From positions 1-5,005 of the forward strand of contig JAEXPO010000180.1 in assembly GCA_023446675.1 (NCBI GenBank): a stretch of DNA of 5,005 nucleotides. The letters run 5' to 3'. The position numbers and the translations under genes were made by a program. A model generated the notes under the pieces. The model ran no database searches. It had not been told where the DNA came from and was given only the letters and a program-made list of their open reading frames with translations. Numbering within the stretch: the stretch's first letter is position 1; each line of letters begins with the position of its first letter. Shown here one piece after another: positions 1-5,005 of this stretch. Origin of the DNA: Bacillota bacterium (lineage in GTDB: Bacteria; Bacillota; Clostridia; DSM-8532).

Positions 1-654
1 ATTTTCGGCTTTCCCGCACCTATCCTCCTTGCCCTTTTATTAAACGAGCTGTCCAGCCGGAGATTTAAAAAGTTTGTTCAAACCGTCCTCTACCTGCCTC
101 ATTTTATATCCTGGGTAGTCCTTTACGGCATCATCCTGGCCATCCTGTCGCCTCAATACGGGCTCCCCGGAATTTTTTTCGAGCTGTTCAATATCGAGCC
201 GGTGAACATCCTGGCCACCCAGGCCTATTTCCGAGGCATCCTGGTGATATCGGACATATGGAAGGAGGTGGGCTGGGGAACGATTATCTATCTGGCAGCC
301 CTTACGCAAATATCCCCGTCCCTGTATGAAGCGGCTATTATGGACGGCGCAGGCAAGCTAAGACAAATATGGAGCATCACCCTGCCTTCCATCAGCAATG
401 TCATTATAATGCTGCTGATCCTGAGAATTGGGGGCCTCATGAACGCGGGCTTTGAGCAAATTCTGGTTATGCAGAACTCGGCAGTGCGGGAGGTAAGTGA
501 AATTTTTGATACCTTTGTTTTCAAATACGGTTTACAAAAAGGAAATTACAGCTTTGCGACGGCCGTGGGGCTCTTTAATTCCGTAATTGCCCTCATATTA
601 ATATCTCTGGCCCAATGGGTAAGCAAGCTGTTTGGCGAGGAGGGGGTCATTTAA
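1..654 (+). CDS. LplB-type carbohydrate ABC transporter permease (5' end cut by window)
   Basis: This is an inner-membrane subunit of a binding-protein-dependent sugar or oligosaccharide importer. The frame is open from base 1 to the TAA at 652-654 and gives 217 residues. Full-length LplB-like permeases are about 290-320 residues, so roughly the first 80-100 are missing upstream. Hydrophobic stretches lie at about residues 27-50, 91-105, 132-147 and 184-207. The diagnostic cytoplasmic EAA loop is clear at about residues 108-129 (LYEAAIMDGAGKLRQIWSIT, then LP); this is the contact site for the ATPase. The segment LMNAGFEQILVMQN after the loop is typical of the LplB/YteP group. A GTG at 202 could be read as a start, but it falls inside the membrane domain and homologous sequence continues upstream, so it is not the real start. 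The next permease begins one base after this stop, so the two are surely co-transcribed and probably form a heterodimer. The transported sugar is unknown. Confidence 0.93.
   Translation: MFGFPAPILLALLLNELSSRRFKKFVQTVLYLPHFISWVVLYGIILAILSPQYGLPGIFFELFNIEPVNILATQAYFRGILVISDIWKEVGWGTIIYLAALTQISPSLYEAAIMDGAGKLRQIWSITLPSISNVIIMLLILRIGGLMNAGFEQILVMQNSAVREVSEIFDTFVFKYGLQKGNYSFATAVGLFNSVIALILISLAQWVSKLFGEEGVI
638..646 (+). promoter_or_regulatory. Ribosome binding site of the second permease
   Basis: AGGAGGGGG lies inside the last codons of the upstream permease gene, about 9-12 bases before the ATG at 656. It decides between that ATG and the in-frame TTG at 632, which lies upstream of the site. Confidence 0.75.
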
Positions 655-655
655 T

Positions 656-1519
656 ATGTTCAGAAGCAGGGGTGAAAAAATCTTTTCCTTCTTCAACTAT
701 ACTTTCTTTGTGATATTGGGAATTCTTATGCTCTATCCCTTCTGGTACGTCCTGATGTTCTCTCTGAATGATCCCAATTTTGCCTCGGTAAGAAGCATCA
801 ATCTTTATCCGGAGCATTTCTCAATGATTACCTACAAATATGTTTTAACCCAGCCCTTTATTTACATTGGATATAAAAATACCATCATTATTACCCTTTT
901 TGGGACGCTTATAAGTATGGCCCTTACCGTAGGCTGCGCCTATCCCCTGTCCAAGGACAGGCTGGTGGGAAGAAGGGGGATTTTTGCGCTTTTCTTCTTT
1001 ACCATGCTGTTCAGTGGAGGCACCATTCCCACCTATCTTGTGGTGAAGCAGCTTCACATGGTAGACACCCTGTGGGCGCTCATGCTCCCGGGGGCTGTCA
1101 GCGTGTACTACATGCTCATTATGATTAAATTCTTCAAGGGCATACCGGCAGAGCTTATTGAATCGGCCAAAATGGACGGAGCGGGGGAATTTTATACCCT
1201 GTTCCGTATCGTCCTGCCCCTGTCAGGCGCTGTTACCGCCTCCGTGGGACTTATGTACGCCGTTGGAAAGTGGAATGAGTACCTGTCAGGCGTCATTTAT
1301 ATCAACAGCTTTGAAAAGCAGGTTTTGCAGGTGGCATTAAACGGAATGCTGCGGGGAGGCACGCTTTCGGGGCAGGAGGGACTTATTGAGCTGGATCACT
1401 CTCCGGAAAGCGTCAAAATGGCCGCTATCATCGTCAGCGTCATACCCATTCTGATGGTTTACCCATTCCTGCAGAAGTATTTCGTCAAAGGAATGATGCT
1501 GGGCGCGGTAAAAGGATGA
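656..1519 (+). CDS. YtcP/LplC-type carbohydrate ABC transporter permease
   Basis: This is the second membrane subunit of the importer, 287 residues and complete, a normal length for the family. Membrane segments are visible at about residues 13-35, 75-98, 108-130, 140-160, 190-205 and 255-272. The EAA loop is at about 164-188 (PAELIESAKMDGAGEFYTLF, then RIVLP) and closely resembles the loop of the upstream permease. The C-terminus, with ESVKMA near 251, VYPFLQKYFVKG near 268 and MLGAVKG at the end, is characteristic of the YtcP/LplC group. I choose the ATG at 656: it is preceded by AGGAGGGGG at 638-646, and the protein then begins MFRSRGEK. A TTG at 632 in the same frame would add eight residues, but it would start upstream of this ribosome binding site and overlap the previous gene. 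The start lies one base after the upstream stop, which points to an operon and translational coupling. No ATPase gene is present, so a shared MsmX-like ATPase is likely (inference). Confidence 0.95.
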   Translation: MFRSRGEKIFSFFNYTFFVILGILMLYPFWYVLMFSLNDPNFASVRSINLYPEHFSMITYKYVLTQPFIYIGYKNTIIITLFGTLISMALTVGCAYPLSKDRLVGRRGIFALFFFTMLFSGGTIPTYLVVKQLHMVDTLWALMLPGAVSVYYMLIMIKFFKGIPAELIESAKMDGAGEFYTLFRIVLPLSGAVTASVGLMYAVGKWNEYLSGVIYINSFEKQVLQVALNGMLRGGTLSGQEGLIELDHSPESVKMAAIIVSVIPILMVYPFLQKYFVKGMMLGAVKG

Positions 1520-1528
1520 AGGGCACCG

Positions 1529-1559
1529 TTTTTATGGCTGTGGGCTGTAGCCTTAAAAA
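1529..1559 (+). other. Imperfect hairpin after the permease gene
   Basis: TTTTTA (1529-1534) can pair with TAAAAA (1554-1559), and GGCT (1536-1539) with AGCC (1549-1552). The two stems are separated by one T-T mismatch and enclose a nine-base loop. It starts ten bases after the permease stop, where a terminator or an mRNA-stabilising structure would be expected. It is not a classic intrinsic terminator: the GC part is only four pairs and the bases after the upper stem are A-rich on the + strand, not T-rich. Full termination is therefore doubtful, and an attenuating or mRNA-end role is only a possibility. Confidence 0.35.
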
Positions 1560-1638
1560 ATTCAAAGGAAAGGGGGGAAGGGGACAGTATCCTTCTTTGG
1601 CGACTTCCCGGGCCGAAACATGACCGGCAGAAAAGTGG

Positions 1639-1707
1639 AATGAGGGCAGAGCCCGCTTAAGTTTGCGGGCAAAGCCCGCGTTGATTTGCGGGCAGAGCCC
1701 GCTTAGG
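1639..1707 (+). repeat. Three tandem 23-bp hairpin repeats
   Basis: Three units in exact 23-base register occupy 1639-1661, 1662-1684 and 1685-1707. Units 2 and 3 begin TTTGCGGGC, and each centre is a short inverted repeat. Unit 2 is GCGGGC-AAA-GCCCGC (1665-1679) and unit 3 is GCGGGC-AGA-GCCCGC (1688-1702), both perfect six-pair stems with three-base loops. Unit 1 has GAGGGC-AGA-GCCCGC (1642-1656), with one mismatch in the stem. Units 1 and 3 agree at 19 of 23 positions, including the following GCTTA. The array ends about 13 bases before the ribosome binding site of the lyase gene, so it lies in its 5' leader if that gene is transcribed from further upstream. Its role is unknown: an mRNA-processing or stability element, an attenuator, or a genome-wide intergenic repeat are all possible. 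Confidence 0.85.
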
Positions 1708-1720
1708 ACAAAGCCTTTAA

Positions 1721-1730
1721 AGGAAGGGAG
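1721..1730 (+). promoter_or_regulatory. Ribosome binding site of the lyase gene
   Basis: AGGAAGGGAG ends eight bases before the ATG at 1739, a good spacing for a Bacillota ribosome binding site. It supports this start over the in-frame ATG at 1778, whose only purine run (AAAGGG) sits almost against the start codon. Confidence 0.75.
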
Positions 1731-1738
1731 CGAAAAAG

Positions 1739-4700
1739 ATGATTACCGAGAAGAAAAGCAAGCTGAAGACAAAGGGAATGCGTTTGATAGCGGCGCTTAT
1801 TATAAGCGCCATGCTGCCATGGGGAAGCCTGTCCTTTGCCGGGGAGCCTTACGGACTGCCCTATGACGAAGACTTTGAAGACGGTACGGCAGACGGCTGG
1901 ATTTCCGATTCGGGGACATGGTCCATCCAAGAGGATGGCGGAGCTCTGGTCTATAAGACCCTTGCCTCCGAATCCATTGCGCGATCCGCCTGCGGGGATT
2001 TCCAATGGGCCGACTATACGGCCTCCGTCAATTTCAAAATTAACGCCTGGGGCTCTCAGGACTGGCAGACGGCGGGACTTTTAATGCGCTACCGGAACGC
2101 CAATAATTATTACCTTTTTATCTACAATAAGCCCGGCGAGCTGCAAATAAGCAAAAAGACAAACGGGAGTATAACCAATCTGGCCTCCAAGGCTGTTTCC
2201 ATCAGCATGGATCAGTGGTATACCCTCACGGCGGTTGTGGATCACGCTTATCTCAAGCTTTATCTCAACGGAACAGAGGAGCTTGCAGCCGTGGATCTGT
2301 CCCTGGACACGGGAAAAGCGGGATTAATCAGCGCCTTCGGCGATATCAGCTACGACGTTTTTACAGCTCGGGCGGCACCGGCTCCCGGGGATACACAGCC
2401 CCCCACCGTTCCCTCCAATCTAACGGCCTCAGAGAATACGTCCGGTCTTGTGGACTTAAGCTGGGATCCCTCCGAGGACAATGACCTGGTAGCGGGCTAC
2501 AGGGTTTTTCGTGACGGCGCGGAGCTCGCCGTTGTTTCTCAAGCCACCTGCAAGGATGCCTCAACGGCACCCAACACAGCCTATACCTATGCCGTTCAGG
2601 CCATTGACGCCTATGGCAACCTGTCGGAAATAAGCACTCCGGCTGCCTTTACCACCTCGCCTGTTACCAACAGCACCTCCTTCGATTCGGATCTTCTCGG
2701 CGTGCATCCACGGCTTTTAATCTCGGAGGGCATGCAGGAGGAGCTGGAGCGGCGGAAGACCGATCCGGATTACGGGGATATGTACACAAATCTTCTGACC
2801 CTTTCCAACAATTCCCCTGCAACCGTCAACTGGTTTGCTTCCAACGCCGGAACGGATTTTAACTGGGAATATGTGTCCTGGCGGCTTCCCACTCTGGCTA
2901 TGGCCTATAAGGTAACGGGTGAGGAGGCCTATCGCGAAAAGATACGCAATTATGTGCTTGACCTTATCGGACGCCCCGAGTGGTGCGGGGAGGAGGGCGG
3001 CTCCATGGGCAACGCCTGCGGCCTTATCGGTGTGGGCTACGCCTACGATTGGGCCTATGACGCGTTCACGCCCGAAGAACGGAGCCTGATTGCCAATAAG
3101 CTCAAGGTGCAGGCTAAAAAGCTTTACACCCAGTTTTCCACCAATCTTTCGGGTTCTCTGGGCTACTGGAAGAGCGACTATCAGAACAATCACCGTCAGT
3201 TCCGGATTGAGGGCCTGCTTGTGGGAGTTTCAGCCATTCTGGGGGATTTGAACGATGGGGAGATCGCCACCATGTATAACTTTGCCGAGCAGGAGCTTCA
3301 AACCCTTCTGGAGCAGTTGGCCCCCGACGGCTCCCAGCATGAAGGGCCCCAGTACATGTCCTACGGCAATGAGCATGTCATCCGCGCCGTGGCCATGTAT
3401 GAATCGGTGACGGGCATTGGCCTTTGGAACGAGACTCTACGAAATATCGGCACCTTCAAGCAGTACCTGTACGGGCCGGGTCTTACCCGCCTTGCGCCTT
3501 ATGGCGACGATTCCAATACGCTGTACTACTTCAACCATTACCTGTTCAAAATAGCGTCCGTTTACAGGGACGCACAGCTTCAAAGCATGGCTGAGAAGGC
3601 CTACGCCGTGAGCTCAGGCTCCTTTACCTGGCCCGCATGGACCTTCCTCTTCTACGATGATACTCTGGAAGGCGAGGACACCTATCTTCCTGGGTGGAAG
3701 TATTTTGAGGATTTGGAATATGTTAATCTGCGCACCGGATGGGAGACGGAGGATATCAGCGTTTCCTTCAAAAGCGGACCTCCCGGCGGAGATACCCTCA
3801 ATGCCTGGCGGGATCATGTGAGCCCTGACGGCACCTATATCAATGTGGCTCATGACAGGCCTGAAGCGGGCAATTTCTATATTGAGTTCGGCGGCAAGCG
3901 CTGGGGCTCCTTCCCTCCCTATGACAAGGTGGACCGTCAAACCAGTGATCATAATACCCTTCTCATAGACGGCAAGGGCCAGCACGGAGAGAGGACCGAC
4001 GCCTGGTTCCAGCCCTTTGCCAATATGCGGGACGAGGCGCGGATCAGTGAATTCTTCGGAAGCCCCGGCTACAGCACGGCCACCGGAGATATAAGCAAGG
4101 CCTATGACAATATGAGCCGGGCGAACAGGGATATTCTTCTTGTGGACGGACGCTATGTGGTGGTTCACGACACCCTGGAATCCTCGGCGGGGCAGAAAAG
4201 CTTCCAGTTCCTGTTCCACAACAACGGTACCTGGACGGGAAGCCTGGAGGACGGCTATGTTATTACCCAGGATACGGACAGCATGGCGCTTTATATGCTG
4301 GAAACCGACGGCATGACGGCAACCCTTGGAACAGCCAATAAAAGCTCCATGGGCACAACCCTGAAGGTGGGGCCCTCCTCAGCCGTGGAAAAGACCGGCT
4401 TTCTCGGAGTCTTTTTCCCTCAGCTTAACGGTGAGACCCTTCCTGTCAAGCCCCAGGCCGTTACCGATGAGGAAGGCACCAAGCTTACGGTCAGCCGTGA
4501 GGGGGATGTGACGGATGTCATTGCCTTCAGCAGCAATCCTGCCGGAACCGGAGCCCTTTCCACGGAGAAGGCCCTGGCCTTTGCCAATAGCCTCACCTAT
4601 ACGGTAAGGCAAAATGAAACGGACAGTGCGATGGCTATCCGGGCCGATTATCTCTCCCTGGCCAACCTCCGGATGGATTTCTCCCAGGCGGTTAATGTCC

Positions 4701-5005
4701 GTTATCAGAAGGAGGAGGACGGATTTACCCTGTGGGCGGGCCTTCCTTTGGATTCCGATGCTGAAGCCGTGCAGGCTGTTTTATCGGGCCTTATTCCAGG
4801 GGCCTCTTATACCCTTGAGGGAAGTGACGGGGCTATCCAAAGCCTTGCCGCCGGTTCCGACGGCCGCCTTACCCTTACCCTTCCCGCAGCCCAGGAAAAC
4901 TATAGCGTGAAGGTAACAGGCCCGACGGGAAGCGACATTCAGGCTCCCACCATGCCTGAGGGGCTTTGTGCCTCATCCGATGCCGACACCCGGATTAGCC
5001 TTAAG
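1739..5005 (+). CDS. Secreted multidomain heparinase II/III-like polysaccharide lyase (3' end cut by window)
   Basis: The frame is open from the ATG at 1739 to the window end, giving 1089 residues without a stop. Residues 1-34 form a signal peptide: lysine-rich start, hydrophobic core 15-33, likely cleavage after SFA34. Residues 43-213 resemble a concanavalin-like carbohydrate-binding module (AGLLMRYRNANNYYLFIYN near 112, QWYTLTAVVD near 159, LKLYLNG near 172). Residues 218-307 are a fibronectin type III domain (DTQPPTVPSNLTA, then LSWDPSEDNDLVAGYRVFRDG). Residues 321-655 look like the alpha/alpha-toroid of heparinase II/III lyases, opening with HPRLLIS and carrying NNHRQF (His485) and EGPQYMSYG (Tyr539, Tyr542). 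Residues 656-900 are the heparinase II/III beta-sandwich with SDHNTLLIDGKGQ (His738). Histidine and tyrosine at these places serve beta-elimination in this fold, so activity is likely. Residues 900-1065 are unassigned. DIQAPTMPEGL at 1067 opens a second fibronectin domain. The substrate is unknown; a uronic-acid polysaccharide is the natural guess. The gene follows the permeases on the same strand after 219 bases. Confidence 0.9.
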   Translation, partial: MITEKKSKLKTKGMRLIAALIISAMLPWGSLSFAGEPYGLPYDEDFEDGTADGWISDSGTWSIQEDGGALVYKTLASESIARSACGDFQWADYTASVNFKINAWGSQDWQTAGLLMRYRNANNYYLFIYNKPGELQISKKTNGSITNLASKAVSISMDQWYTLTAVVDHAYLKLYLNGTEELAAVDLSLDTGKAGLISAFGDISYDVFTARAAPAPGDTQPPTVPSNLTASENTSGLVDLSWDPSEDNDLVAGYRVFRDGAELAVVSQATCKDASTAPNTAYTYAVQAIDAYGNLSEISTPAAFTTSPVTNSTSFDSDLLGVHPRLLISEGMQEELERRKTDPDYGDMYTNLLTLSNNSPATVNWFASNAGTDFNWEYVSWRLPTLAMAYKVTGEEAYREKIRNYVLDLIGRPEWCGEEGGSMGNACGLIGVGYAYDWAYDAFTPEERSLIANKLKVQAKKLYTQFSTNLSGSLGYWKSDYQNNHRQFRIEGLLVGVSAILGDLNDGEIATMYNFAEQELQTLLEQLAPDGSQHEGPQYMSYGNEHVIRAVAMYESVTGIGLWNETLRNIGTFKQYLYGPGLTRLAPYGDDSNTLYYFNHYLFKIASVYRDAQLQSMAEKAYAVSSGSFTWPAWTFLFYDDTLEGEDTYLPGWKYFEDLEYVNLRTGWETEDISVSFKSGPPGGDTLNAWRDHVSPDGTYINVAHDRPEAGNFYIEFGGKRWGSFPPYDKVDRQTSDHNTLLIDGKGQHGERTDAWFQPFANMRDEARISEFFGSPGYSTATGDISKAYDNMSRANRDILLVDGRYVVVHDTLESSAGQKSFQFLFHNNGTWTGSLEDGYVITQDTDSMALYMLETDGMTATLGTANKSSMGTTLKVGPSSAVEKTGFLGVFFPQLNGETLPVKPQAVTDEEGTKLTVSREGDVTDVIAFSSNPAGTGALSTEKALAFANSLTYTVRQNETDSAMAIRADYLSLANLRMDFSQAVNVRYQKEEDGFTLWAGLPLDSDAEAVQAVLSGLIPGASYTLEGSDGAIQSLAAGSDGRLTLTLPAAQENYSVKVTGPTGSDIQAPTMPEGLCASSDADTRISLK

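Noticed and set aside
632..655. TTG at 632 as the start of the second permease, adding eight residues
   Set aside because: It lies upstream of the AGGAGGGGG at 638-646 and overlaps the end of the first permease gene, and the added residues (MARRGSFN) are simply the translated ribosome binding site. The ATG at 656 fits better.
1639..1707. The repeat array as a CRISPR
   Set aside because: The units are directly adjacent at 23 bases with no unique spacers, so this is a simple tandem repeat.
1681..1709. TTGATT (1681-1686) and TAGGAC (1704-1709), 17 bases apart, as a promoter
   Set aside because: The spacing is ideal, but the -10 matches the consensus at only three of six positions and both boxes are explained by the 23-bp repeat units.
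1714..1723. CCTTTAAAGG palindrome as an operator
   Set aside because: It is ten bases long, partly made of the ribosome binding site, and stands alone. Such short palindromes are common by chance.
1591..1730. CCTTC at 1591-1595 pairing with the lyase ribosome binding site as a translational switch
   Set aside because: Only about five pairs can form over more than 120 bases, with no supporting helix, so there is no real evidence for a switch.
2717..4612. Long open frames on the minus strand at 2717-3193, 3614-4219 and 4379-4612
   Set aside because: They lie opposite the continuous + strand lyase frame, lack recognisable protein features, and are explained as shadows of its codon use.

Overview
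The window comes from a bacterium and looks like a carbohydrate-utilisation locus, most likely from a Bacillota (Paenibacillus-like or a related Clostridia). The reasons are the LplB/YtcP-type sugar permease pair, the strong purine-rich ribosome binding sites, the Gram-positive style signal peptide and the modular architecture of the secreted enzyme. The taxonomic call is an inference from protein style, since no marker gene is present. All supported genes lie on the + strand. No RNA gene, CRISPR array or insertion sequence was seen.

Layout. Positions 1-654 are the 3' part (217 residues) of an LplB-type ABC transporter permease. One base after its stop, a second permease of the YtcP/LplC type begins (656-1519) and is complete. 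A 219-base gap (1520-1738) follows. It holds an imperfect AT/GC hairpin just after the permease stop, a tandem array of three 23-bp units (1639-1707), each centred on a GCGGGC-ARA-GCCCGC hairpin, and a good Shine-Dalgarno sequence. From 1739 to the end of the window runs one uninterrupted reading frame of 1089 codons, the dominant feature of the window. It encodes a secreted, multidomain polysaccharide lyase-like protein: signal peptide, concanavalin-like carbohydrate-binding module, fibronectin type III domain, alpha/alpha-toroid, heparinase II/III-type beta-sandwich, an unassigned region, and the start of a second fibronectin type III domain that is cut by the window edge.

Working model (inference). 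The secreted lyase cleaves a uronic-acid-containing polysaccharide outside the cell, and the permease pair imports the resulting oligosaccharides. The solute-binding protein and any dedicated ATPase are not in the window. Transporters of this type commonly borrow a shared MsmX-type ATPase, and the binding protein may lie upstream or downstream. The polysaccharide substrate cannot be read from the sequence.
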